64,000 nucleotides of DNA from Paraburkholderia bannensis NBRC 103871 (GCF_000685015.1 NZ_BAYA01000010.1:62001-126000); one strand, 5' to 3'. Shown: positions 26,545 to 36,346, numbered from the stretch's first letter. Notes: generated by a model not told the origin, from the sequence alone. Translations and numbers: made by a program.

Positions 26545-27255
26545 ATGAAGAACGTTCCGCACACCGTCACCGACGCCGCCATCGCCACGATCCGCGCCCG
26601 GATCGAAGACGGCCTGTATCCGGTCGGCAGCCTGCTGCCGGCCCAGCGCCAGCTTTCCGAGGAACTGGAGATCAGCCGCGCGTCGTTGCGCGAGGCGTTA
26701 TCGACGCTGGAAGCGCTCGGCATGTTGACGATCCGCGCGGGCAAAGGCGTGTATGTGACGAGCGCCCAGGCCGCCAGTGCGCATCCGTGGCGCTTCGCCG
26801 ACCAGACCTCGCTGCCCGACACGTACCAGATGCGCTTCGCGCTCGAAGGCTTTGCGGCGCGCATGGCGGCGCTTGCCATCGGCGATGCCGATATCGCGTG
26901 GTTCGAAGCGAATGTCGAGGCGCTGCACACGGCGCTCAGCAATGACGAGCTGGACGAAGCCTCACAGCTCGACTTCGATTTCCACATGCGGATTGTGAAT
27001 CTCGCGGGCAATGCCGCGATCGAGTCGATCCTGCGCAGCAGCGCGGACATCATGAAGGAGAGCCAGCGCATGCCGTTTTATCGGCGCGAGCTGGTGTTGT
27101 CGACCTATCGGGAACACAGCGCCATCGTGGCGGCGCTCAAGACCCGCGATCCGGCGATCGCGGGTGAAGCGATCGAGGCGCATATCACGGCCGCCGCGCA
27201 GCGCGCGGGCGTGCATTTCCCCGTGCCCGCGCGTGCGGCCGTCGATCAGGAATGA
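26545..27255 (+). CDS. FadR-subfamily GntR transcriptional regulator
   Basis: The 236-residue protein has an N-terminal GntR winged helix (YPVGSLLPAQRQLSEELEISRASLREALSTLEALGML) and an all-helical FCD effector domain with candidate metal-binding residues (DFDFHMRIVNLAGN and EAHITAAAQRAG). ATG 26545 places the winged helix at the usual distance; an in-frame ATG at 26485 with GGAGGG further upstream is possible. It is divergent from dctA-alc-allA and flanked by two matching operators, so it probably represses that unit and itself in response to a ureide or dicarboxylate. Confidence 0.88.
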   Translation: MKNVPHTVTDAAIATIRARIEDGLYPVGSLLPAQRQLSEELEISRASLREALSTLEALGMLTIRAGKGVYVTSAQAASAHPWRFADQTSLPDTYQMRFALEGFAARMAALAIGDADIAWFEANVEALHTALSNDELDEASQLDFDFHMRIVNLAGNAAIESILRSSADIMKESQRMPFYRRELVLSTYREHSAIVAALKTRDPAIAGEAIEAHITAAAQRAGVHFPVPARAAVDQE

Positions 27256-27275
27256 GCCTTTAACAGGCGCTATCC

Positions 27276-28424
27276 TTAGCTGCCTGCGCCGCCCACGGTG
27301 CGCTGGCTTTTCCACTGCCCCTGCTGCACTTCGAACAGCGTATAAGGCGGCTTGACCAGGTCGCCATGCGGGTCGAAAGCAATCGCACCGGTCACGCCCG
27401 TCACCGTGACCTTCGGCAGGCTGGCGACGATCTTCGCGCGATCGAGCGAGTTCGCATTCTGCACGGCCTTGACCATCGCCAGCGCCGCGTCATAGGCGAA
27501 CGGCGCATAGAGTTCGACGTCCTGATTGAATCGCGCCTTGTAGCGCTTCGCGAATGCCTGCGCCGAAGGCAGCTTGTCCAGCGCCGGGCCCGGCTCCAGG
27601 TCGCGCGTGCCCTCGCCCGCTGTGCCTGCCACCTGCAGGAACGCGTTGCTCTTGAGCGCGCCCGCACCAAAGAGCCGCGCCTGCAAGCCCAGCGAGCGCA
27701 TCTGCTTGACGAGCAGCGCGCCTTGCTCGTCAAGGCCGCCGAAGAAAATCATGTCGACGTTCTTCTCCTTGAGCGAAGTGAGAATTGCGCGGAAATCGAC
27801 GGCCTTGTCGTTGGTGAATTCGCGATCGACGATATTGCCGCCCGCTTCTTTCGCGCCTTTCTGGAACGCGTCGGCCAGCCCCTGACCGAAGGCGGTGCGA
27901 TCGTCGATGATGCCGATGCGCTTCGCCTTCAACTGCTCGACCGCGAAGCGCCCCGCGATCACGCCGCCTATGCCGTCGTTGCCCATGGTGCGGAACACGT
28001 TGACGAAGCCCTGCTGCGTGAGCGCGGGATTGGTCGACCCGGGCGTGATCATCGCCACGTTCGCGTTGTGATAGACCGCCGACGCCGGGATGCTGCACCC
28101 CGAGTTGTAGTGGCCGATCACGCCCACGACGCCGTCATCGACGAGCTTCTGCGCGACCTGGATCGCCACGCGCGGATCGCCCTGATCGTCCTGCACGTCG
28201 AGCACATACTTGACCGGCTTGCCGTCGATCACGGGATGTTTCGCGTTTTCCTCGTCGAGCGCGAGTTGCGCACCATATTGCAAGTCCTTGCCGACCCGCG
28301 CCACCGGGCCGGTCAGCGGCCCGGCAAAGCCGATCTTGACGACTTCGGGCTCGGCGCCGTAGGACGGCACGCTCGCATAAAGCGCGCTGAGCGCCAGCGC
28401 GATGAGCAGGTTGCGGCGGTTCAT
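27276..28424 (-). CDS. Branched-chain amino acid-type ABC substrate-binding protein (LivJ-like)
   Basis: The 382-residue protein has a signal peptide (cleavage near YGA, residue 24) and the type 1 periplasmic fold of LivJ/LivK: VKIGFAGPLTGPVARVGKD, VIGHYNSGCSIPASAVYHNANVAMITPGSTNP. It binds an amino acid or amide in the periplasm. No LivHMGF genes are in the window. It is the third gene of the run permease - DadA-like oxidase - binding protein and converges with the GntR gene. Confidence 0.88.
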   Translation of the reverse strand: MNRRNLLIALALSALYASVPSYGAEPEVVKIGFAGPLTGPVARVGKDLQYGAQLALDEENAKHPVIDGKPVKYVLDVQDDQGDPRVAIQVAQKLVDDGVVGVIGHYNSGCSIPASAVYHNANVAMITPGSTNPALTQQGFVNVFRTMGNDGIGGVIAGRFAVEQLKAKRIGIIDDRTAFGQGLADAFQKGAKEAGGNIVDREFTNDKAVDFRAILTSLKEKNVDMIFFGGLDEQGALLVKQMRSLGLQARLFGAGALKSNAFLQVAGTAGEGTRDLEPGPALDKLPSAQAFAKRYKARFNQDVELYAPFAYDAALAMVKAVQNANSLDRAKIVASLPKVTVTGVTGAIAFDPHGDLVKPPYTLFEVQQGQWKSQRTVGGAGS

Positions 28425-28470
28425 GATGTTCGTCCTCTTCGGAAGACTACAGCGGTGGTTGAACGCGCCG

Positions 28471-29703
28471 TCAAAAGCGGCGCGGGTTATAAGGCGAAAG
28501 ATCGAGCGGCGCGGTGCGGCCCGCCACGAGGTCGGCGACCACGCTGCCGGTGACGCCGCCCAGCGTCACACCCAAATGCTGATGGCCGAATGCGTAGAGC
28601 ACATGCGGCGAGTTGCGCGACGTGCCGATCACCGGCAGGCCGTCAGGCAGGCTCGGGCGAAAGCCGAGCCAGTCGCTGTCCGGCTGCGGCAGTGCGGGCA
28701 GCGCCTCGCGCGCCGAGCGTGTGATCAGGTCGAGCAGGCCGTGGTTCCTGGGCGCGTCGAAGCCGCCCAGTTCGACCGTGCCCGCCGCGCGTATGCCGCC
28801 CGTCATCGGCGTCATGTAGAAGCCGCGTTCGGCCCAGCCGCAGGGGCGTGAAATCAGGTTCGACGTGTCGGGAAAGCGCACGTGATAGCCGCGTTCGGTA
28901 TCGAGCGGCACCGCGTCGCCGCATTGGCGCGCAAGCGATCCCGAATGCGCGCCCGCGCAGACAACCGCGAATTGCGCATCGGTTGCGCCGCCCGCTTTGT
29001 CCACGAGGCGCACGCCGTTGCGCCCGGTTTCGAGCCGCTTGATGGCCGCCGGCACATGCGTGAGGCCACGACGCACGAGCGACGCGTGCAACGCTTGCAG
29101 GAAGCCGCGCGGATCGCTCAGATACCAGCTGCCGTCGAACAGCGTGCCGCGCGCGAAGATCGGCGCGAGCGCGGGTTCGAGCGCGCGGATCGCATCGCCT
29201 TCGAGCGTCTGGAAACGCACGCCAAGCGAGGCGCGCAGCGCGAGCGACGCTTTGGCTGCCTCGAACGACGCGGCGCTCGAATACAGATAGAGGCATTCGC
29301 GCTCACGCACGAAGGCATGCATCGCCGCATCGTCCAGCATCTCGCGATAGCCGTCGAAGGCGCGCGAAAGCAAGGCCGCCAGCGCCTGGGCGCTGGCCTC
29401 GTAGCGCCGTTGCGTCGCGCTCAGCAGGAAGCGCGCAAGCCAGGGCGCAAGCGTCGGCACATAACCCCAGCGGATGCGCAGCGGGCTCGTCGACGAAAAG
29501 AGGAAGTGCGGCAACTGGCGGAACACATCCGGATTGTTCACCGGGATGCACGCGTAGTTCGCGAACGTGCCCGCGTTGCCGTACGAGGCGCCCTCGCCCG
29601 GCCCCAGCGGATCGTGCAGCGTGACCTCGTGGCCGTCGCGCATGAGCCAGTACGCGCACGACAGCCCGACAAATCCCGCACCGATGACAGCGACTTCAGC
29701 CAT
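28471..29703 (-). CDS. FAD-dependent D-amino acid dehydrogenase-like oxidoreductase (DadA type)
   Basis: The 410-residue protein begins with a dinucleotide-binding motif VIGAGFVGLSCAYWL and continues with the DAO/DadA pattern (GEGASYGNAGTFA, LSDPRGFLQAL, GFRPSLPDGLPVIG, FGHQHLGVTLGGVTG). It should oxidise an amino acid, D-configured or N-substituted, to the keto acid at the membrane. Its ATG overlaps the permease stop in TAATG, so the two are translationally coupled. The E. coli-like dadX racemase is not present. Confidence 0.87.
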   Translation of the reverse strand: MAEVAVIGAGFVGLSCAYWLMRDGHEVTLHDPLGPGEGASYGNAGTFANYACIPVNNPDVFRQLPHFLFSSTSPLRIRWGYVPTLAPWLARFLLSATQRRYEASAQALAALLSRAFDGYREMLDDAAMHAFVRERECLYLYSSAASFEAAKASLALRASLGVRFQTLEGDAIRALEPALAPIFARGTLFDGSWYLSDPRGFLQALHASLVRRGLTHVPAAIKRLETGRNGVRLVDKAGGATDAQFAVVCAGAHSGSLARQCGDAVPLDTERGYHVRFPDTSNLISRPCGWAERGFYMTPMTGGIRAAGTVELGGFDAPRNHGLLDLITRSAREALPALPQPDSDWLGFRPSLPDGLPVIGTSRNSPHVLYAFGHQHLGVTLGGVTGSVVADLVAGRTAPLDLSPYNPRRF

Positions 29704-31142
29704 TATTTTTTCCAGTTTGCAGCGGGTTCGCCGAATGGGCCGCGCTGCATGCCGCGCGCGTTGTCCACGGTTTCAGGTGCGCGCTGCTTGCGACTGCGCG
29801 CGATCCAGTACGCCATCGACACCACGGCGAGGCTGCCCAGGCTGGCGAGCAACTGGCTCGCGAGCGACCGGTCGAAGCCCATTGCGATCAGCACACCCGC
29901 AATCGCCGCGACGACCACCCACGACAGCCACGGAAAGCACCACATGCGCAGCGTGAGACGCTCGGGCGCTTGCGCCTCCAGGCGGCGGCGCAACACGATC
30001 TGCGCCAGCGCAATCGACAGATAGACGAACAGCATGATCGCGCCGGACGCGTTCACGAGATAGAGGAACACTCCCTGCGGCGACGCGATGGCCGCCACGA
30101 TCGCGACATAGCCCACCACGCTGCTCGCCAGCACGGCAAGACGCGGCACGCGGCCAGGCGACAGCGTGAGCAGGCTGCGCGGCGCGTCGCCGCGCTCGGC
30201 AAGGCGGAACATGATGCGCGACGACACGTACAGCCCCGAATTGAGCGCCGACAGCACGGCCACGAGCACGACCGCGTTCATCATGTCGGCGGCGCCGGGA
30301 ATGTGCATGGTTTCGAGCGCCGCGACGAACGGCGAATAACCGACCTTGATATGCGCCCACGGCACGATGCAGGCGATCACGAACATCGATCCGACATAGA
30401 ACGTAATCACGCGCAGGATCACCGAACGCGTCATCGACGCGACGTTGCGGCCGGGATCGTCGGATTCGGCTGCGGCGATGGTCGCGATTTCCGCGCCGCC
30501 CACGGCAAAGATCACGGTGGGCACGCCCGCGAAAATCGACATCGCGCCGAACGGCATGAAGCCGCGGTCGCCCACGAGATTCGCGGCGGCGTGGTGCCAG
30601 CCGCCAAAGCCGCCTAACCAGCTCACGCCCACCACGATAAACACGATGATGGCCGCGACCTTGATCGACGCGAACCAGTACTCGAACTCGCCGTAGGACT
30701 TCACGGACAGCAGATTGATGGCCGTCATGATCGACAGCAGTACGAGGCCGATCAGCCACACGGGCGCCGGAATCCAGCGTTGCAGGATGGCCGCGCCCGC
30801 GACGGCCTCGACCGCCACGACGATCACCCAGAAGTACCAGTACAGCCAGCCGTTCGTGAAACCGGCCCAGTTACCCAGACCCAGGCGCGTGAATTCCGTG
30901 AACGAGCCGACGCCCGGATGCGACAGCGCCATTTCGCCCAGCATGCGCATGACGAACAGCACGACGATGCCGGCCAGCAGGTAGCTCAGGCACGCGGCCG
31001 GGCCCATTGCGCTGATGGTCGCGCTGCTGCCGACGAACAAGCCCGCGCCGATGATGCCGCCCAGCGAAATCATGGTGACGTGCCGCTTGCGCAGCGCATT
31101 GCCAAGATGGGCGGAAGGGGGATGGGATGGGTGATTTGCCAC
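29703..31142 (-). CDS. Amino acid permease (APC superfamily, GabP-like)
   Basis: The 479-residue transporter has about twelve membrane helices and the AAT-type opening RHVTMISLGGIIGAGLFVGS, then GEMALSHPGVGSFTEF. The start is taken as GTG 31142 (VANHPSHPPS), since AGGAG lies six bases before it; the 49-codon upstream extension contains the MocR boxes and is not coding-like. It imports an amino acid with protons, probably the substrate of the coupled DadA-like enzyme. It is divergent from the MocR regulator. Confidence 0.88.
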   Translation of the reverse strand: MANHPSHPPSAHLGNALRKRHVTMISLGGIIGAGLFVGSSATISAMGPAACLSYLLAGIVVLFVMRMLGEMALSHPGVGSFTEFTRLGLGNWAGFTNGWLYWYFWVIVVAVEAVAGAAILQRWIPAPVWLIGLVLLSIMTAINLLSVKSYGEFEYWFASIKVAAIIVFIVVGVSWLGGFGGWHHAAANLVGDRGFMPFGAMSIFAGVPTVIFAVGGAEIATIAAAESDDPGRNVASMTRSVILRVITFYVGSMFVIACIVPWAHIKVGYSPFVAALETMHIPGAADMMNAVVLVAVLSALNSGLYVSSRIMFRLAERGDAPRSLLTLSPGRVPRLAVLASSVVGYVAIVAAIASPQGVFLYLVNASGAIMLFVYLSIALAQIVLRRRLEAQAPERLTLRMWCFPWLSWVVVAAIAGVLIAMGFDRSLASQLLASLGSLAVVSMAYWIARSRKQRAPETVDNARGMQRGPFGEPAANWKK

Positions 31143-31210
31143 GGACAACTCCTCAGGTACAGTGCGTGTTGCGCCGGCATGCCGACCGAACAAAACCGTG
31201 GCTTCATACT

Positions 31211-31252
31211 CACACAATAAATTTTTGTGTGCAAATAAAATGTCTTTGTGTG
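31211..31252. promoter_or_regulatory. Repeated TTTGTGTG boxes between permease and MocR genes
   Basis: Two direct copies of TTTGTGTG begin at 31224 and 31245, exactly 21 bases apart (two helical turns). An inverted copy CACACAA lies at 31211-31217 and forms a perfect 7-base inverted repeat with the first box. MocR regulators are known to use repeated sites in divergent promoters, so this is a likely binding region. Confidence 0.6.
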
Positions 31253-31424
31253 GACACCAGGATTTGCCCTGGCGAGCGGCACTCGCCATCCGGAAAGTCT
31301 CATAAAAATCCTTGCCAAACAGCAGGATATCGAGTTACACATGAGGCAGAGAAGGAGTGAGCGGCCAGACGAAGAGATGCATGACCGACGAATGGCCGAT
31401 TTTTTGTATGGAGTTATTAACTGA

Positions 31425-32849
31425 ATGAAGCGCGAAGATAACCAGACAAAAAGCGATGAGCAACTCCAGACAAAAGGTCGGCAAGCCACCTATCTAGAGG
31501 TCTCGCGCAAGCTGGAGGAGCAGGTGCGCAACGGCCGCTACCCGCCGGGCAGCCGTCTGCCGCCGCAGCGCGACCTGGCGACCGAGCTGGGCATCAATGT
31601 CTCGACGGTCTCGCGCGCCTACAAGGAGTTGCAGGCGCGCGGGCTGATCGTCGCGAGCACGAAGCGCGGCTCGATCGTGACCGGCGGCGCCATGCCCGCG
31701 ATCCAGGCGCCCGCCCAGCGCAGCGCCGCCGACGAGCCGCAGGCCAGCGGCGTGATCGATCTCACGGTGAACCGCCCCGCTACCGGCGAATTCCTCACGC
31801 AACTCGCGCGCACGATGGCGAACATCGCGCGCGATCCGCGCTTTGCGCAAACCCAGGAATATCAGCCGCCGCAAGGCCCCGACTGGGCGCGCGCGGCGGG
31901 TGCGCAATGGATCGCCGCGCCGGGCTTCGCGCCCGCGCCGGACAACCTCGTCGTGACGAGCGGCGCGCAGCATGGGCTCTATGCAGTGCTAAGCAGCCTG
32001 ATGGGCCACGAGGGTGTAATTCTCTCGGATCAACTCACCTATTACGGTCTCAAGGCGCTCGCGCCGGTGTTCCAGTTCGAACTGGTCGGCATTCCCAGCG
32101 ATGACGATGGCCTGCTGCCCGATCACCTGGAGGACGCGTGCCGCCGCATGCGTGTGAAAGCGATTTTCACGGTGCCGAATTTGCAGAACCCGAGCGTGGT
32201 CACAATGAGTCTTGAGCGGCGCGCCGCGCTGGTGGACATTGCGCGCCGCCATCACATCGCGATCATCGAAGACGACGTGTACGGGCCGCTGTTGCGCAAG
32301 CGTCTGCCGACCATCGCGAGCCTGTGTCCGGAGCTGACGTTCCACATTGCCTCGACGTCGAAAATTCTCGCGCCCGGCCTGCGTATCGGCTATCTGCTCA
32401 CGCCGCCGCATGGCGCGGCGCTCGCGGCGGAAGCCGTGCGCACGACGGCATGGATGCCCGCGCCGCTTTCCACGCTGATCGTCACGCGCTGGATCGAGGA
32501 CGGCACGGCGCAGACGATCCTGGAGGCGCAGCGCGAGGAATTGCAGGCGCGCCAGGCCCTCGCGCGCGAGCTGCTGCCGCCAGACCTGCTCAAGAGCGAT
32601 CCCGCCTGCATGTTTGTGTGGCTGCGTGTGCCGGAGCCGTGGCGCTCCGATGACTTCGCCGCGAACGCGCTTGCGCGCGGCGTGAATACGATGCCGGCTT
32701 CGGCGTTTGCGGTGGATCGCTCGACCACCGAGCACGGCGTGCGCATCAACCTCGCCTGCGCGTCATCGCGCGAGCAGCTTGCGCGCGCGTTGCAGGTGCT
32801 CGCGCGCACGTTGCGCGACCGGCCGCGCGCGTTGTTTGGAACGATCTAG
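31425..32849 (+). CDS. MocR-type regulator (GntR helix-turn-helix fused to aminotransferase domain)
   Basis: The 474-residue protein joins a GntR winged helix (residues about 20-90, PPGSRLPPQRDLATELGINVSTVSRAYKEL) to a class I aminotransferase-like domain. The PLP lysine is expected in FHIASTSKILAPGLRIGYL. Such MocR proteins sense PLP with an amino compound and seldom act as enzymes. It is divergent from the permease-oxidase-binding protein run and is its probable regulator. Confidence 0.9.
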   Translation: MKREDNQTKSDEQLQTKGRQATYLEVSRKLEEQVRNGRYPPGSRLPPQRDLATELGINVSTVSRAYKELQARGLIVASTKRGSIVTGGAMPAIQAPAQRSAADEPQASGVIDLTVNRPATGEFLTQLARTMANIARDPRFAQTQEYQPPQGPDWARAAGAQWIAAPGFAPAPDNLVVTSGAQHGLYAVLSSLMGHEGVILSDQLTYYGLKALAPVFQFELVGIPSDDDGLLPDHLEDACRRMRVKAIFTVPNLQNPSVVTMSLERRAALVDIARRHHIAIIEDDVYGPLLRKRLPTIASLCPELTFHIASTSKILAPGLRIGYLLTPPHGAALAAEAVRTTAWMPAPLSTLIVTRWIEDGTAQTILEAQREELQARQALARELLPPDLLKSDPACMFVWLRVPEPWRSDDFAANALARGVNTMPASAFAVDRSTTEHGVRINLACASSREQLARALQVLARTLRDRPRALFGTI

Positions 32850-32881
32850 AAGGAAGAAAGGAAGCGAGGAAAGCGCCGCGC

Positions 32882-32902
32882 CGTCACGCACTATGCGTGA
32901 CG
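32882..32902 (-). terminator. Hairpin across the metallophosphoesterase stop codon
   Basis: A perfect 9-base stem CGTCACGCA / TGCGTGACG with a three-base loop includes the last codons and stop of the gene. Only a GC-rich stretch and CTTTCC follow, so it is a weak or Rho-assisted terminator at best. Confidence 0.4.
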
Positions 32903-33678
32903 CTCGACCAAAGCCGCCCGGTGGCCGGCTCGACCAGCGTGAGCTTGCCGCCGAGGCTGCACGCGCCCGTGTCGATGTACATATGCGCGCCGATCTGGCG
33001 AACTTCGCGCATCGTCGTGTGCCCGCAGTAGGTAATCGACAGGTCTTGCTGCGAAGGCGACACGCTAAACGCCAGGTCGCGTCCCCACAGCATGCGCCGA
33101 CGCACGGCGGCCTCAAAGTGACCTGCGGCCAGTTGTTCGTCGTTGCCGCGAAATTCGGCGTGCAGGACGTTGAAGCGCGTGTCGCCTTCGCCCACGATGC
33201 GCACGAGCGGCAACGCAGTGAGCTTCGCCGCATAATCCGCGAGTTTTGCATCGGAAACCGATCGCGCCCAGTCGCCGCCCAGTTCGTACCAGCGATGACG
33301 CGGCAAGCGCCCATCGACGACGGCGCACAACGCTTCTTCGTGATTGCCCAGCACCGGATAAAACCAGTCGTGCTCCAGCAAGTCCAGCGCGCGTTCGCTC
33401 TGCTCGCCGCGATCGACCAGGTCGCCGACCGAAAACAGGCGATCGCGCTGCGGATCGAAGCCGACTTCAACCAGCAGCCGGTCGAATGCCGTCATGCAGC
33501 CATGAATGTCGCCGACCACGAAATCGCGGCCCTGCGCATTCGCAGCGTGACGCACCACCCCGGATTCTGCTGAATCCGGATACGCCGAAGCTTCGCGCGG
33601 CGCTCCCTGCTGGAGGGCGAGCATCCCGCGAAATCCCAGGCGTTTGAGTAGTGGTTGCTGATGACTGTTCGGGCCCAT
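32884..33678 (-). CDS. Metallophosphoesterase (PrpA/ApaH-like)
   Basis: The 264-residue protein has the calcineurin-type metal motifs in order: GDIHG, GDLVDRG, GNHE and a later YCGHTT. This resembles the small Ser/Thr phosphatases (PrpA/PrpB) and symmetrical Ap4A hydrolase. It should be a cytosolic metal-dependent phosphatase. The first 45 residues (up to about GRDFVVGD) are not conserved-looking, so the true start may lie further in. It stands alone, convergent with the MocR gene. Confidence 0.83.
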   Translation of the reverse strand: MGPNSHQQPLLKRLGFRGMLALQQGAPREASAYPDSAESGVVRHAANAQGRDFVVGDIHGCMTAFDRLLVEVGFDPQRDRLFSVGDLVDRGEQSERALDLLEHDWFYPVLGNHEEALCAVVDGRLPRHRWYELGGDWARSVSDAKLADYAAKLTALPLVRIVGEGDTRFNVLHAEFRGNDEQLAAGHFEAAVRRRMLWGRDLAFSVSPSQQDLSITYCGHTTMREVRQIGAHMYIDTGACSLGGKLTLVEPATGRLWSSVTHSA

Positions 33679-33886
33679 TCTCGTCTCTCGTCGACAATCG
33701 GCCCATCATATTTCAGGCGGCGGGGGAAAATGAGGGCGAACTTGTTATATATGTAACCAGTGGTAAGGACATGCAAGCATTTGGCTTACGGCCACCATGC
33801 GTCTACATTTCCAGGCTGGCGCTGCATCGTTGAACGACAATTAACATCAACAACGCAGCGCCATCGCCAGTTTTATCGCCCTCTTT

Positions 33887-35443
33887 TTAATTGCCTGATT
33901 CCACGCCGATTTCGCGTTCGGCAAGGCTCAACTGCTGCTCGCGTTCGCGCGACGATTGAGCGATCGGCGGGCCCGCAAAGCGATTGCGCACTCCACCCAC
34001 GTACCAGATCGCAAGCAGCACGACCAGCAGGCCGCCAATCAGGTACAGCACTTTTTCGTTCGGCGGCTGAATGCCGACATAAGCGAGAATCAACGCGCCG
34101 ACCACGGCGGCAATCGCAAACGGCTTCGACAGCTTGCCCAGCTGGAACGGCCCTTTCTCCGTCCACGTGCGACCTTCCGCGCGAATGCCCGCGGCGATCG
34201 GCATCGCGTACGAGACGAACAGGAACACTGCACTGCCCGCGCTGAGCACGGTGAAGGCGTCGCCGTAAAGCGTCGCGGCAATGGCGAGCACCGCCGACGT
34301 CCAGATCGCCGCGCCCGGCGTGCGATGCGCCGGATTGACCTTGCGAAGCCACTTCGATCCCGGCAGGCCGCCGTCACGTGCGAATGCAAACATCATGCGC
34401 GAGGTGGAAGTGACCGCCGCCAGTCCGCATGCGTAGTTGATAAAGAACATCAGCAATTCGATGGCGATGCGCAGCGGCGTCGGAATCGGCGCGAGGATCG
34501 CTTCGAAAAAGCCCGTGCCCTGCTTGACCGCAGCGCCCAGATCCGGCATCACCAGCACGAACGCACACACCATGACGTAACCAAACGTCGTCGACCAGAA
34601 CACCGAACCGACAATGCCGCGCGGCACGTTGCGCGCAGCCTGATGCGTTTCTTCCGAGGTGTGCGCCGAGGCATCGAAGCCGGTGATCGTATAAGCGGTC
34701 AACAGCAGGCCGGAGAGGAACGCCATCGCCATCGTCTGCTTGGGCCACGCGCCGCCGTCGGTGCCGGTGAAGTTAGTGAACGTATAAAGACGCGAAAGAT
34801 CGATCTTCACCGGCGAATAGGCGAGCAAGGACACCACCAGCACGACCGTCACGACGAAAATCAGGTAGCCGGACAGATCCGTGATCTTGCTCGTGATGCG
34901 AATGCCGCGATGGTTCAGGAAGGCCTGCGACGCGGTAATCAGCGTGAGAAAGATCGTCTGATCCCACCAGCCGAGCGACTCGGGCTTGACGCCGAACATC
35001 GGCGCAATCAGCGTGCGAAAGAACGGATCGTAGGTGCCGTAATTGATCGCCGCGACGACGAACACCAGGCCCAGCAGGTTCAGCCATGCGGTGAGCCAGC
35101 CCCACGTCTTGCCGCCCAGAATCGAGCCCCAGTGATAGAGACCGCCCGCGGTCGGATAGGACGAGGCAATCTGCGCCATCGCCGCCGCGACCACCAGCGC
35201 GAACAGCGAACCGAGCGGCCATCCCAGCCCGATCGATGCACCGCCTGCCGCCGAAAAACCCATCTGGAACGACGTAATGCCGCCGGACAGGATGCAGATC
35301 AGCGAGAACGAAACCGCGAAATTGGAGAATGCGCCCATGCGGCGCGAAAGCTCCTGCGCGTAGCCCATCTTGTGCAGCAACGAGACATCATGATCGGCAT
35401 GGCCGGCCTGTTCGGCCGCTGGTTCGAGTGTATTCGCGTCCAT
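33887..35443 (-). CDS. APC-family amino acid/amine permease
   Basis: The 518-residue transporter has about twelve membrane helices and an opening typical of the ACT/BAT group (MGYAQELSRRMGAFSNFAVSFSLICILSGG...), similar to GABA/choline-type and related permeases. ATG 35443 is used because AAGGAA lies six bases before it; the longer frame to 35488 lacks a ribosome site. It follows the short-chain dehydrogenase gene by 64 bases, so uptake of an amino compound or amine coupled to an oxidation step is likely. The substrate is unknown. Confidence 0.86.
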   Translation of the reverse strand: MDANTLEPAAEQAGHADHDVSLLHKMGYAQELSRRMGAFSNFAVSFSLICILSGGITSFQMGFSAAGGASIGLGWPLGSLFALVVAAAMAQIASSYPTAGGLYHWGSILGGKTWGWLTAWLNLLGLVFVVAAINYGTYDPFFRTLIAPMFGVKPESLGWWDQTIFLTLITASQAFLNHRGIRITSKITDLSGYLIFVVTVVLVVSLLAYSPVKIDLSRLYTFTNFTGTDGGAWPKQTMAMAFLSGLLLTAYTITGFDASAHTSEETHQAARNVPRGIVGSVFWSTTFGYVMVCAFVLVMPDLGAAVKQGTGFFEAILAPIPTPLRIAIELLMFFINYACGLAAVTSTSRMMFAFARDGGLPGSKWLRKVNPAHRTPGAAIWTSAVLAIAATLYGDAFTVLSAGSAVFLFVSYAMPIAAGIRAEGRTWTEKGPFQLGKLSKPFAIAAVVGALILAYVGIQPPNEKVLYLIGGLLVVLLAIWYVGGVRNRFAGPPIAQSSREREQQLSLAEREIGVESGN

Positions 35444-35507
35444 ATGACGTTCCTTCAAGCGAGGTGGTTGAAGCGTCGAACTCGTCATCCTTGTTCAGGA
35501 TTCCGTA

Positions 35508-36284
35508 TCACGCAGCCGTAAAGCAGTTGTCGACAAATAGATGGGCTCCGTTGATGAAGCTTGCGTCGTCGCTGGCGAGGAACAGGGCTGCCTGGGCGAC
35601 CTCTTCCGGTTTGCACAGGCGCCCTTGCTGAAGCGACAGCGCGGCTTCGCTGGCGTCGAAGCCGTACTTCGCAAGCGCACTGATTTCGCGCTGCCCGTGC
35701 GGCGTGTTGATGAAGCCCGGGCACACGGCGTTGCAGCGTATGCCGCGGTCGCGATACTCCACGGCAATGGCGCGCGCGAACATCGCGCACGCGCCCTTGG
35801 TCGTGCAATAGAGCACTTCCAGCGGCGTGGCGGCCACCGAGGAAATCGACGCCGTGCACACGATCGAGCCCTGTCCCGCCGCGAGCATATGGGGCAAGAC
35901 CGCGCGCGTCATCATGAACATGCTCTTTACGTTGACGTTCATGAGCCAGTCGTACTCCTCGTCGCTGGTCTCCAGGAACGGCTTCACGACGATGCTGCCC
36001 GCGTGATTGAACAAGGTGTCGATACGGCCAAAGCGCTCGACGACACCCGCCACCGCATCCTCCACGGCCGAGCGCTGCGCGACGTCCGCGACGAACAGTT
36101 CCGCCACGCCGCCTTCGGCGCGGATGCGCGCGACGACTTCCTCGCCCGCACCGCGGTTGATGTCGACAACGGCGACCTGCGCGCCTTCGCGCGCGAACAG
36201 GAGCGACGCCGCGCCGCCCGCGCCCGTTGCGCCGCCCGATACGATCGCGACCTTGCCTTCCAGCTTTCTTGCCCTTTCCGTCAT
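35508..36284 (-). CDS. Short-chain dehydrogenase/reductase
   Basis: The 258-residue classical SDR has the glycine-rich cofactor motif SGGATGAGGA (residues 16-25), NHAG at 93-96 and a catalytic set Ser146, Tyr159 and Lys163 (YCTTK). D41 at the end of the second strand suggests NAD(H) rather than NADP(H). GAGGAG lies six bases before ATG 36284. It is the first gene of a unit with the APC permease and is divergent from an AraC regulator, so it probably oxidises a hydroxy compound derived from the imported substrate. Confidence 0.9.
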   Translation of the reverse strand: MTERARKLEGKVAIVSGGATGAGGAASLLFAREGAQVAVVDINRGAGEEVVARIRAEGGVAELFVADVAQRSAVEDAVAGVVERFGRIDTLFNHAGSIVVKPFLETSDEEYDWLMNVNVKSMFMMTRAVLPHMLAAGQGSIVCTASISSVAATPLEVLYCTTKGACAMFARAIAVEYRDRGIRCNAVCPGFINTPHGQREISALAKYGFDASEAALSLQQGRLCKPEEVAQAALFLASDDASFINGAHLFVDNCFTAA

Positions 36285-36346
36285 GCCTGGCTCCTCTACG
36301 CGTTCACGGTATGCACAAGTTAGGTGCGCCAAAAAAGGGCAACTAT

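Noticed and set aside
33743..33758. GTTATATATGTAAC near-palindrome between the phosphoesterase and permease genes
   Set aside because: Short, AT-rich and imperfect; expected by chance in such a stretch.
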